This document shows positions 28,368-35,439 of a stretch of 64,000 nucleotides of DNA, piece by piece (position 1 is the stretch's first letter; each line of letters begins with the position of its first letter). Both the position numbers and the translations under genes were made by a program. Where the stretch lies: the NCBI RefSeq assembly GCF_001570485.1, contig NZ_BCTA01000026.1, positions 248,001 through 312,000 on the forward strand, read 5' to 3'. The stretch is from Mycolicibacterium novocastrense. GTDB lineage: Bacteria; Actinomycetota; Actinomycetes; Mycobacteriales; Mycobacteriaceae. The notes beneath the pieces were generated by a model, which worked only from the letters and a program-made list of their open reading frames with translations, made no database searches and was not told the DNA's origin.

Positions 28368-29822
28368 TCACTGCGGCGGCGGCTGCGGTGGTGGTGGCGG
28401 CTGCGGTGGCGGCGGTTGTGGCGGCGGCGGAGCCTGAGGTATCGCGTCAGCCAATATCCGCACGCCCGAATAGATTTGTGTCTCAGTGAGGTTCGCGTAT
28501 CCCAGGAGCAGACCCGGCGGGGCGGACGACGGATCGGCGTAACACGGTGCGAGCGGTTTGACCCGCACCCGCCGCTTCTCGGCACGCCGGACCAGCTCCT
28601 CGATCGGGAACCCGTCGGGGAAGCGCACCGTCAGGTGAACGCCGGCCGCGGCCCCGAGCACGGTCGCTTGCGGCAGGTGCCTGCCCAGTGCCCCCAGCAG
28701 GGCATTGCGGCGGGTCAGGTATCGGCGACGCATCTGGCGCAGATGCCTGTCGTATCCTCCCGATCGCAGCAGCTGCGCGAACGCCAACTGGTCCATCACC
28801 GAACTTCCGGTGTCCGCGAGACCTTTGGCCAGTTTGACCGCGCCAACGAGATGTGCGGGCAGCGCCATCCAGCCGATGCGAAGACCGGGCGCCAGGGTCT
28901 TGCTCGTCGAGCCGACGTAGACGACGCGGTCGGGCGCGATTCCCTGCAGCGCGCCGACGGGTGCACGGTCGTAGCGGTATTCAGCGTCGTAGTCGTCCTC
29001 GATGACCAGATGGCCGGCTCGAACCCAGTCCATCAGATCGGTCCGCCGCGCGGCCGACAGCACGACCCCGGTCGGGGACTGGTGCGCGGGGGTGGTGAGC
29101 ACTGCATCGGCACCGCTGGCCGCCAATGCGCCGACATCGAGCCCGTCCTCGTCCACCGGAACTGGTACGGGTTCAATCCCGTTGTTCCGCAGCACCATCC
29201 GGTGCAACCAGAAGCCCGGGTCCTCCATGGCCAGCGAGGATGTCGGCAGTGACCGGGCGAGCAACGCGATGGCCTGTGTCGCTCCGGAGCACAGCACAAT
29301 GTGTTGCGGTTCGGCGAGCACACCGCGCACGCGACGCAGATAGTCGGCCAGAGCGACGCGCGTGGTGAACAGACCCTGGGGCGCCACGTAACCGAGCGCA
29401 TCCGGCCCGATATCGGCCAGGCCCTGCTTCAACGCCCGCAGCCAGGCGTCGCGCGGGAAACTCCGCAGATCCGGTGACCCCGGCAGGAAGTCGACGTCGT
29501 AGCGAGCGGCCGGCCCCGTCTCGCGCCGGGAGGGCCGGTCGATGGTGTCGACCGTGGCGACCACCGTGCCCGACCCGTGCCTGCTGAGCAGGAACCCTTC
29601 GGCAACGAGCTGACTGTAGGCATCGACCACGAGCCGACGGGACACTGCCAGGTCGGCGGCGAGCAGGCGACTGGACGGCAGGCGGGTTCCCGGTGCGAGG
29701 CGGCCCGTCCTGATGGCGGTCCGCAGCCCGTCGGCCAGTTGGCGGTGCAGCGGATCGGTGGCGTCGCGGTCGAGTTCCAGCAGCAGCTCCGGACCGGAAG
29801 TGGTACCCGATTTCGCTGTCAA
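28368..29822 (-). CDS. MocR-type GntR/aminotransferase regulator with Pro-Gln tail
   Basis: The 484-residue product fuses a GntR winged helix (residues 22-90, with LAPGTRLPSSRLLAADLAVSR and YSQLVAEGFLLSRHGSGT) to a class I aminotransferase domain with EDDYDAEYRYDR and the PLP lysine in YVGSTSKTLAPGLRIGW. Such MocR proteins (PdxR, GabR) sense PLP or amino compounds. The last 20 residues are almost only Pro and Gln, from a GC-rich repeat at 28374-28436, which is unusual. The start appears to be TTG 29822 without a clear ribosome-binding site. It diverges from a small membrane protein/epimerase pair across 43 bp, its likely target. Confidence 0.87.
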   Translation of the reverse strand: MTAKSGTTSGPELLLELDRDATDPLHRQLADGLRTAIRTGRLAPGTRLPSSRLLAADLAVSRRLVVDAYSQLVAEGFLLSRHGSGTVVATVDTIDRPSRRETGPAARYDVDFLPGSPDLRSFPRDAWLRALKQGLADIGPDALGYVAPQGLFTTRVALADYLRRVRGVLAEPQHIVLCSGATQAIALLARSLPTSSLAMEDPGFWLHRMVLRNNGIEPVPVPVDEDGLDVGALAASGADAVLTTPAHQSPTGVVLSAARRTDLMDWVRAGHLVIEDDYDAEYRYDRAPVGALQGIAPDRVVYVGSTSKTLAPGLRIGWMALPAHLVGAVKLAKGLADTGSSVMDQLAFAQLLRSGGYDRHLRQMRRRYLTRRNALLGALGRHLPQATVLGAAAGVHLTVRFPDGFPIEELVRRAEKRRVRVKPLAPCYADPSSAPPGLLLGYANLTETQIYSGVRILADAIPQAPPPPQPPPPQPPPPPQPPPQ

Positions 29823-29850
29823 AGTGGTGCCTATCTTGAGGCCAGTGGCG
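29823..29850. promoter_or_regulatory. Direct repeat AGTGGYG, candidate MocR operator
   Basis: AGTGGTG (29823-29829) and AGTGGCG (29844-29850) are direct repeats 21 bp apart, two helical turns. They lie in the 43-bp gap between the divergent mocR and 29866 genes. MocR regulators such as GabR and PdxR are known to bind spaced direct repeats, so this is a plausible site, but the repeat is short. Confidence 0.4.
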
Positions 29851-29865
29851 AACTAGCGTGACCGT

Positions 29866-30276
29866 ATGACATCGACACCGACGCGCACAAGGGCCGGGTT
29901 CGTCGAGGTGACGCTCATCGTGTTCGGGCTCTACGCCTTGGCCGTGGGGCTGTTCATGATGTTCGCCCCCGGCGCGTTCTTCGACACGCTCGGTACCTTC
30001 GGCACGCGCAATGACCACTACATCTTCGACAACGCCACCTTCGAGATTCCGCAGGGGCTCATGCTGCTCGCCGCCGTGCGGTGGCCGCGTTGGCGCACTC
30101 CGGCGCTGGCATTCGCGACGCTGCACTGGGCACTGCACTCGCTCAGCCACATCATCGATCCGCACCACGGCGCGGGTGACTGGATCGGGTGGTTGGAGGC
30201 CGGCGGCTTGGTGTTGACCACCGCGATACTGGCGATCGCACTGCGCACCAGCGTCATTGCCGATCGGAGGCCGTGA
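29866..30276 (+). CDS. Small four-helix membrane protein
   Basis: This 136-residue protein has about four hydrophobic segments: VEVTLIVFGLYALAVGLFMMF, GLMLLAAV, ALAFATLHWALHSLSHII and AGGLVLTTAILAIAL. A conserved-looking loop holds RNDHYIFDN and HIIDPHHGAGDW with several His and Asp residues. I do not recognise a characterised family; it resembles DoxX/DUF4345-like small membrane proteins. Its stop overlaps the start of the epimerase gene by one base, so they work or at least are expressed together. The divergent MocR gene is the likely regulator. Confidence 0.72.
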   Translation: MTSTPTRTRAGFVEVTLIVFGLYALAVGLFMMFAPGAFFDTLGTFGTRNDHYIFDNATFEIPQGLMLLAAVRWPRWRTPALAFATLHWALHSLSHIIDPHHGAGDWIGWLEAGGLVLTTAILAIALRTSVIADRRP

Positions 30277-31211
30277 TGCGGGTCCTGGTTGCCGGCGCGA
30301 CCAGCGTGCCCGGCCTTCCGCTGCTGCGTGAGCTCAATGCCCGCGGCCACGAGGTCATCGGGCTGACGCGCTCACCGAACAAGACCGGCGCGCTCGCCGC
30401 CGCGGGTGCCAGACCCGTTGTCGCCGATGTGTTCGACGCCGACGATATCGACAAGGCGGTCGCCGATATCGGTCCTGAGGTGGTGGTGTCGCTGCTGACC
30501 ACGCTGCCGAAGCGGGGACCCATGCGGGTCAGGGACTTCGAGCCCGCGAGAAAGTTGTGGGGGACCGGTGCGCCGAACCTGCTGGCCGCGGCTCAGCGTG
30601 CCGGTGTCCGCCGCGTCGTTGCCGAATCGGTGATGTTCGCGTACGGCTATCCGACCACCGGCCCGGCGCTGATGGACGAGAGTGACCCCTATCCCGGCCC
30701 GGCTCCGATTGGTGGGGAGGCGATGCTGGCGGCCCTGCGGGGGATGGAGCAGAAGGTCCTGACCTCCGGGGAACACAGTGACACAGAAGGAATTGTGTTG
30801 CGCTACGGCGCTTTCTACGGACCGGGTGTGCCGCACGACGAGTTGTTCGCTCGGATGGCGAGATGGCGGCTGGCCCTGGACATGGGTGGTGGCGGCATCG
30901 TGTCCTGGATCCACATCGATGACGTCGCGAAGGCCACGGCGGCCGCGCTCGACCGCGGACGGGGCGGTCAGATCTACAACATCGTCGACGACCGGCCGCA
31001 GTCCTTCAACGGCTACATCCGCGAGTTGGGCGACAAGCTCGGGCGGCCTCGACAATTACGCATTCCGCGTGCGGCGGTCAAGCTCGCCGCACCCTACGGT
31101 GTCACCGCGTTCGGCGACACCTGGCTTCCGCTGTCGAATGCCAAGGCCAAAGCCGAACTCGGTTGGACGCCGGTGCCCAGGGCGCGACGTCCCAGACCTG
31201 CTCACGCGTAA
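30276..31211 (+). CDS. NAD-dependent epimerase/dehydratase-like (extended SDR)
   Basis: The 311-residue product begins with the Rossmann motif VLVAGATSVPGLPLLRELN, where the usual GxxGxxG is altered to GATSVPG. It continues with DVFDADDIDKAV, AAQRAGVRRVVAESV, LRYGAFYGPG and a C-terminal WIHIDDVAKATAAAL and QIYNIVDD, as in nucleoside-diphosphate-sugar epimerases. The catalytic Tyr-x3-Lys is not evident (FAYGYPTTG in its place), so it may be an atypical reductase or a binding protein. It is coupled to the upstream membrane protein and converges with the ICMT gene, overlapping it by 10 bp. Confidence 0.8.
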   Translation: MRVLVAGATSVPGLPLLRELNARGHEVIGLTRSPNKTGALAAAGARPVVADVFDADDIDKAVADIGPEVVVSLLTTLPKRGPMRVRDFEPARKLWGTGAPNLLAAAQRAGVRRVVAESVMFAYGYPTTGPALMDESDPYPGPAPIGGEAMLAALRGMEQKVLTSGEHSDTEGIVLRYGAFYGPGVPHDELFARMARWRLALDMGGGGIVSWIHIDDVAKATAAALDRGRGGQIYNIVDDRPQSFNGYIRELGDKLGRPRQLRIPRAAVKLAAPYGVTAFGDTWLPLSNAKAKAELGWTPVPRARRPRPAHA

Positions 31212-31705
31212 CCGAGCGCGGCGTTCTCGGCCCGGATGCGGACGGTGAGCACCAACGCGTTGGCCACCGTGAAGACCATCGCGGTCAGCCACGCCGAATG
31301 GACCAGAGGTAGGGCCGCCACCTCGATGACCACCGCCGTGTAGTTCGGGTGGTGCAGCCACCGATAGGGACCGCGGTGCACGAGGGGTGCTCCCGGGATC
31401 ACGATGAGCCGGGGGTTCCACCGTTTACCCAGAGTCGCCACGCACCACCAACGCAACGCCGTGCTCGCGCACACGACGGCCACCATCGCCCAGCCGAGTG
31501 CCGGGATGAACGGCCTGTGCAGCGCCGCCACCTCGACGGCGCACGACATCAGAAGCAGCGTGTGCATGGACACCATCACCGGATAGTGGCCCTGCCCGAA
31601 CTCCTTGCCGCCGTTGGCAAGAGACCATCGCGTGTGACGTCGCGACACCGCCAGTTCGACCAGCCGCTCGAGGCCGATCGCGACGATGAACAAGTAGTAC
31701 GCCAT
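31202..31705 (-). CDS. ICMT-family membrane methyltransferase
   Basis: The 167-residue product has four to five membrane helices and the isoprenylcysteine carboxyl methyltransferase signature GPYRWLHHPNYTAVVIE in the C-terminal half, preceded by LGKRWNPRLIVIPGAPLV. Small bacterial members encoded next to type III polyketide synthases (Bacillus YpbQ/BpsB, Streptomyces SrsB) O-methylate alkylpyrones or alkylresorcinols, and the same pairing here points to that role. ATG 31705 is used; a GTG at 31717 overlapping the PKS stop (GTGA) is also possible and would imply coupling. SAM is the expected donor. Confidence 0.87.
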   Translation of the reverse strand: MAYYLFIVAIGLERLVELAVSRRHTRWSLANGGKEFGQGHYPVMVSMHTLLLMSCAVEVAALHRPFIPALGWAMVAVVCASTALRWWCVATLGKRWNPRLIVIPGAPLVHRGPYRWLHHPNYTAVVIEVAALPLVHSAWLTAMVFTVANALVLTVRIRAENAALGYA

Positions 31706-31713
31706 ATCCGTTC

Positions 31714-32814
31714 TCACCACTTCAGCAGCAGCATCTCGAAACTGAACCCTGGACCCATGGCGAGTAACACGCCGAACGATCCCGGGCCGGGCGGTGAGGC
31801 CAGCGTGCGGTGCAGCACGTCGAGCACCGATGCAGATGAGAAGTTTCCGTTGTCCCGCAACGAATTGCGGCTGTGGATGTTAGCCTCGGGCGGCAATCGC
31901 AGTGCAGTGTCGATCGCGTCGAGCACCTTGGGCCCGCCGGGGTGACAGACCCATGTGGAGATGTCCGCCACCGTCAACCCGTGGTCGCCGAGGAACGCGG
32001 TGACTTCTTCTTCCAGATAGTTCGCGGCCATGTGCGGAACCTCGCGAGACATCACCAACCCGAAACCATTCGAAGTGACGTTCCACCCCATCACGTCGAG
32101 CGTGTCCGGGAAGAGTCGGCTCCTGGTCGCGAGTACAGCGGGCGCGTTCGCGATCGTCGGCGGAACCCGGTCGGCGCCCGAGACCACCACTGCGGCCGCA
32201 CCGTCACCGAACAAGCAGGCGCCGATCAACGCTGGAATCGACGTGTCGTTGCGCTGCAAGGTAAGTGAACACAGTTCCACCGAAAGCAGGACCGCGACGT
32301 CAGAGCGAAAGCCGGTCAGGTAATCGTGTACGCGTGACATCCCGGCTGCGCCTGCGACACAACCCAGACCGAACAAGGGGATGCGTTTGACGTCAGGCCG
32401 CAGCCCGATCCGAGAGGCCACTCGCGCGTCGATCGTGGGCACTGCGACTCCCGTGCTCGACACGAACACGATGGCGTCGACGTCCTGTGCGGTGACGTGA
32501 GCCGCCTCGAGCGCGGACCGCACAGCCCGTTCCCCGAGGTCGACGGCCACCTCGATGTAGGCGTCGTTCGCCTCTGTGAAGCCCGACAATTCCGGGTAGC
32601 GGGACAACGGAAGCGAGAGACTGCGACTTTGCACGCCACTCGTCGCAGCGAAGCGGACGAATTCCGGTCCGCCAACGCTGGTGAGCATCGCCGCGACGTC
32701 GGCCTGCCCGTAGCGATTCGAGGTGAATGCCACCGCTGTGCCCCCGATGCGGGGTGCACCGATTCGTTGAAGCGCGTCGCGATCAAACGACGCCAAGTGA
32801 GTTGTATCTGTCAT
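31714..32814 (-). CDS. Type III polyketide synthase
   Basis: The 366-residue protein is a chalcone/stilbene-synthase-fold enzyme that extends a fatty acyl or other CoA starter with malonyl-CoA. The catalytic triad is present: Cys152 in FGLGCVAGAAG, His291 in WVCHPGGPK, and Asn324 in DNGNFSSAS. An ATG at 32814 gives the normal length; the open frame runs 18 codons further. Mycobacterial relatives (Pks10, Pks11, Pks18) make long-chain alkylpyrones. The downstream ICMT-type methyltransferase suggests a methylated phenolic or pyrone lipid. A short palindrome TCGGT-ACT-ACCGA lies upstream at 32905-32917 and might regulate it. Confidence 0.93.
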   Translation of the reverse strand: MTDTTHLASFDRDALQRIGAPRIGGTAVAFTSNRYGQADVAAMLTSVGGPEFVRFAATSGVQSRSLSLPLSRYPELSGFTEANDAYIEVAVDLGERAVRSALEAAHVTAQDVDAIVFVSSTGVAVPTIDARVASRIGLRPDVKRIPLFGLGCVAGAAGMSRVHDYLTGFRSDVAVLLSVELCSLTLQRNDTSIPALIGACLFGDGAAAVVVSGADRVPPTIANAPAVLATRSRLFPDTLDVMGWNVTSNGFGLVMSREVPHMAANYLEEEVTAFLGDHGLTVADISTWVCHPGGPKVLDAIDTALRLPPEANIHSRNSLRDNGNFSSASVLDVLHRTLASPPGPGSFGVLLAMGPGFSFEMLLLKW

Positions 32815-32966
32815 GTCGTGCAGAACGCCGCCGCAGCCCGGAACGGTACCCAAGGTGACGCATAGCACATCAGATTCGTTGAAATCCGTTGTGACCGAAG
32901 GGATTCGGTACTACCGATTCCTGTCGGTAAGCCGGGAATCCGGTGGGAATACGCTGGGAATCAACG

Positions 32967-33782
32967 TTATTCGCCGGTGAACTTGGGCGGTCGCTTCTCG
33001 AACATCGCGGTCACCGCTTCGCCCAGATCCTTTGACGGCAGGAACGCCGAATTCCACGCGGCCACATAGCGCAAGCTCTCGGAAACCCGGGCGATGCGCT
33101 GCTGGTCGAGCACGTCCTTGATGCCGTGCACCGTCAGTGGCGGGTTGGCGGCGATCTCGGCGGCGGTCGCGTGCGCGGCGGCCAGTGCGGCCTCGGCGTC
33201 GTCGTACACGTCGTTGACCAGACCGATCTTCTCGGCGCGGGCGGCATCGATGTCCTTGCCCGTCAGTGTCAGCTCGCGCAGGTGCCCGTCGGACAGGATC
33301 AGCGGCAGTCGGGCCAGTGAGCCCACGTCGGCGACGATCGCCAGCTTCACCTCGCGGACGGAGAACTTCGCGTCGGCGCTGGCGTAGCGGATGTCCACCG
33401 CGCTGATCAGATCCACGCCGCCGCCGATGCACCAGCCGTGCACCGAGGCGATGGTGGGGGTGCGGCAGTCGGCGACCGCGTTGATCGCGCCCTGCATCTT
33501 GGTCAGGGTGCGGCGGAATCCGAGGCGGGCCTTCGCGCCGGCATCGAGGCCGGGCATGCTGCCGCCCATCGCCGCGAGGTCGAGTCCGTAGCTGAAGTTC
33601 TTGCCCGAACCGGTCAGCACGATGGCGCGCACCTCTGGGTCGGCGTCGAGCGTGCCGAAGACCTCGGGCATCTCGGCCCAGAACGCCGGGCCCATGGCGT
33701 TGCCCTTGCCGGGTCCGATCAGCGTCACCCGCGCGACGTGGTCGGAGATGTCAATAGTGACGGATTCGTAGGTCTCGCCCAT
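32967..33782 (-). CDS. Enoyl-CoA hydratase/isomerase family protein (EchA21 type)
   Basis: The 271-residue crotonase-fold protein has SGKNFSYGLDLAAMGG for the first oxyanion segment and ASVHGWCIGGGVDLISAVDIRYAS for the second. FSVREVKLAIVADVGSLARLP follows, in which Glu and Asp are at positions used by dienoyl-CoA isomerases (ECH1 type) rather than classical hydratases. It therefore probably isomerises or hydrates a fatty acyl- or sterol-derived CoA. By position it matches M. tuberculosis Rv3774 (echA21). ATG 33782 is chosen; the frame continues only to a TTG two codons upstream. It marks the return to conserved gene order after the accessory block. Confidence 0.9.
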   Translation of the reverse strand: MGETYESVTIDISDHVARVTLIGPGKGNAMGPAFWAEMPEVFGTLDADPEVRAIVLTGSGKNFSYGLDLAAMGGSMPGLDAGAKARLGFRRTLTKMQGAINAVADCRTPTIASVHGWCIGGGVDLISAVDIRYASADAKFSVREVKLAIVADVGSLARLPLILSDGHLRELTLTGKDIDAARAEKIGLVNDVYDDAEAALAAAHATAAEIAANPPLTVHGIKDVLDQQRIARVSESLRYVAAWNSAFLPSKDLGEAVTAMFEKRPPKFTGE

Positions 33783-33812
33783 GGGCAAGACGCTAGTTGG
33801 TCACGACACCGG

Positions 33813-34250
33813 TCACGGCGGCGGCTTGCCCAGGAGCACCTCGTTGACGGTGGCGCTGGGCAGGAACTGGCAGGCGGCGTCGACGAGCATCTGGCCGATG
33901 CCCTCTCCGTCGGGCCCGAGCGGGTTGCCCTCCTGGTTGAGGATCTCGCGGATCACGGCGACCTGGGTCGGCTCGTCGAGCCCGTTGTACTCCGAGCACT
34001 GCATGGACAAGGCGTTCGGCGGCGCGGGAACAACCGGGACATCGGTGTTGCGCGTGGGCAGCGGGATGTCGGGAAGTCCGATGTCGGGCAGTCCGGGAAT
34101 CGACGGCGACGTCGGCCGTGCCGGCGAGGTGGTCAACGGCGGCCCCGGCTCGGTCGTCATCGCGACGGATCCCTCGGTGGTGCGCGAGCATCCCGCCGCG
34201 ACACCGGCGAAGACCAGTACCGCCGCCGCCACTCGCACGTGCGTCCTCAT
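33813..34250 (-). CDS. Secreted lipoprotein of unknown function
   Basis: The 145-residue product starts with a signal peptide VRVAAAVLVFAGVAAG followed by Cys21 in a lipobox (VAAGC), so it should be lipid-anchored outside the membrane. A Pro/Thr-rich linker containing repeated LPDIGLPDIPLP follows. A C-terminal domain of about 65 residues with two Cys (MQCSEYNGLDE and DAACQFLPS) may form a disulfide; it recalls HdeA-like folds, but this is a weak impression. It sits 30 bp from the echA start and diverges from the DinB-like gene. No role can be given. Confidence 0.75.
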   Translation of the reverse strand: MRTHVRVAAAVLVFAGVAAGCSRTTEGSVAMTTEPGPPLTTSPARPTSPSIPGLPDIGLPDIPLPTRNTDVPVVPAPPNALSMQCSEYNGLDEPTQVAVIREILNQEGNPLGPDGEGIGQMLVDAACQFLPSATVNEVLLGKPPP

Positions 34251-34291
34251 CTCGGCAACGATAACGCCCGTCGGCGACGTAGCGTGGCGTC

Positions 34292-34870
34292 ATGCCCGAC
34301 GACTTGCGCGCAGGACCCGATTCACCGCCGACCGACGAACTGCGCAGTGCGGAGAAATCCTTCGCTGTCCTGCAGCACGTGCTGCACGGCATCGCGGCCG
34401 ACGATCTGCACAAGCAGACACCGTGTCGGGAGTTCGACGTGGCGGGGCTGACCGACCACCTGCTCCACTCGATCACGACGCTCGGTGCGATGGCGGGTGC
34501 GCAGTTCGGGGAGCGCGACCAGGATGCGCCGATCGAGCAGCAGGTGGTGTTCGCGGCGCGGGCAGCGCTGGACGCCTGGCGGCGTCGCGGGTTGGACGGC
34601 ACCGTGGAGTTCGGTGGGAACGAGGTGCCGGCCCGGGTGATGGTCGGAATCCTGTCGCTCGAGTTCCTGGTGCACGCGTGGGACTACGCCGCCGCTGTCG
34701 GCCGCGAGGTCAACGCTCCCGAATCGCTGTCCGACTACGTGCTGGGGCTGGCCCGCAAGATCATCACGCCGGACGGCCGGGTGAACGCCGGCTTCGATGA
34801 CGCGATCGACGTCGCCGACGACGCGGATGCGCTGACGCGGTTGCTCGCCTACACCGGTCGGCGGGCCTAG
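34292..34870 (+). CDS. TIGR03086-type DinB/maleylpyruvate-isomerase-like protein
   Basis: The 192-residue protein has the four-helix MDMPI/DinB layout: TPCREFDVAGLTDHLLHSI with the first metal His, LDGTVEFGGNEVPA, and LSLEFLVHAWDYAAAVGREV with the second metal His. In this family the metal site supports mycothiol-dependent transferase or isomerase reactions, but the exact substrate of this subgroup is unknown. It matches M. tuberculosis Rv3773c by position. It is followed by a strong hairpin that separates it from the convergent DUF4334 gene. Confidence 0.85.
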   Translation: MPDDLRAGPDSPPTDELRSAEKSFAVLQHVLHGIAADDLHKQTPCREFDVAGLTDHLLHSITTLGAMAGAQFGERDQDAPIEQQVVFAARAALDAWRRRGLDGTVEFGGNEVPARVMVGILSLEFLVHAWDYAAAVGREVNAPESLSDYVLGLARKIITPDGRVNAGFDDAIDVADDADALTRLLAYTGRRA

Positions 34871-34871
34871 G

Positions 34872-34922
34872 ACTTCGCGAGGCTTATCCACTTCGCGAGG
34901 CTTAGCGACTTCGCGAGGCGTA
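34872..34922. repeat. Three tandem 18-nt units ACTTCGCGAGGCKTA
   Basis: Units begin at 34872, 34890 and 34908, with a period of 18 bp; the 15-nt core is identical in the first two and differs at one base in the third. The third unit also forms the left outer arm of the hairpin that follows, so the tandem array looks like slippage or duplication of the edge of an intergenic hairpin element. Confidence 0.75.
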
Positions 34923-34973
34923 CACCAGGGTCGTGGATCCGCCGCCCCCACGACCCTGGTGTTCATCTCGCGA
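34911..34973. terminator. Large two-tier hairpin between convergent genes
   Basis: The inner stem ACACCAGGGTCGTGG (34922-34936) pairs perfectly with CCACGACCCTGGTGT (34948-34962). The outer arms TCGCGAG (34911-34917) and CTCGCGA (34967-34973) also pair. It lies between two converging genes and should stop transcription both ways. A related element with the same outer arms and CGACCCTGGTGT core lies at 49511-49575. Confidence 0.75.
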
Positions 34974-34977
34974 GCGC

Positions 34978-35439
34978 TCAAACCCGCTCGAGGAAGAAGT
35001 AGAGGTGCCGGGTGCCGTCCAGCGCGCCCTTGCCGTTCATGATGCCGACGACGGCGTTCTCGTCGACGACCTTGAAGTGGTCATGCACCGGCGCGCCGTC
35101 GTAGACCATCGACGCCGTCACCTCCCCGCGGAACTCCTCCATCCAGAGGCTGGCCTCGCCCTTCATCGCCTCGGTGTTGGAGAACTTGTTGCCGTCGGAG
35201 TCCAGGCACACCAGGGGCTTGGCGTCGGTTGCCGAGTGGAACGTCTTGCCGAACCAGTTGAGGCGTTCCATGAACCCGTTGGCCTTGTGACCGGTGTGGA
35301 ACTCGCCGCCCTTCCACTCCCCGATCATGAAGTCGATGGTGGCGGGCGTCAGCGTCGCCCAGAACTCGTCGAGTTCGGCGTCGGAGATGGTGTCGGTGCG
35401 CGCCACCAACTCGTCGAAGGTCTCGCGTGCGTCGCTCAT
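34978..35439 (-). CDS. GXWXG/DUF4334 protein
   Basis: The 153-residue product contains IGEWKGGEFHTGH, the GXWXG motif, followed by a DUF4334-type C-terminal half with WFGKTFHSATDAKPLVC, GEASLWMEEFRGEVTASMVYD and HDHFKVVDENAVVGIMNGKG. The fold is lipocalin-like, and the family is of unknown function; ligand binding of a hydrophobic small molecule is plausible. ATG 35439 overlaps the stop of the upstream aminotransferase gene by four bases, so the two are co-translated. No signal peptide is seen. Confidence 0.85.
   Translation of the reverse strand: MSDARETFDELVARTDTISDAELDEFWATLTPATIDFMIGEWKGGEFHTGHKANGFMERLNWFGKTFHSATDAKPLVCLDSDGNKFSNTEAMKGEASLWMEEFRGEVTASMVYDGAPVHDHFKVVDENAVVGIMNGKGALDGTRHLYFFLERV

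Noticed and set aside
34872..34922. CRISPR-like array from the 18-nt tandem repeats
   Set aside because: There are only three units, no distinct spacers and no cas genes; it is the edge of an intergenic hairpin element.
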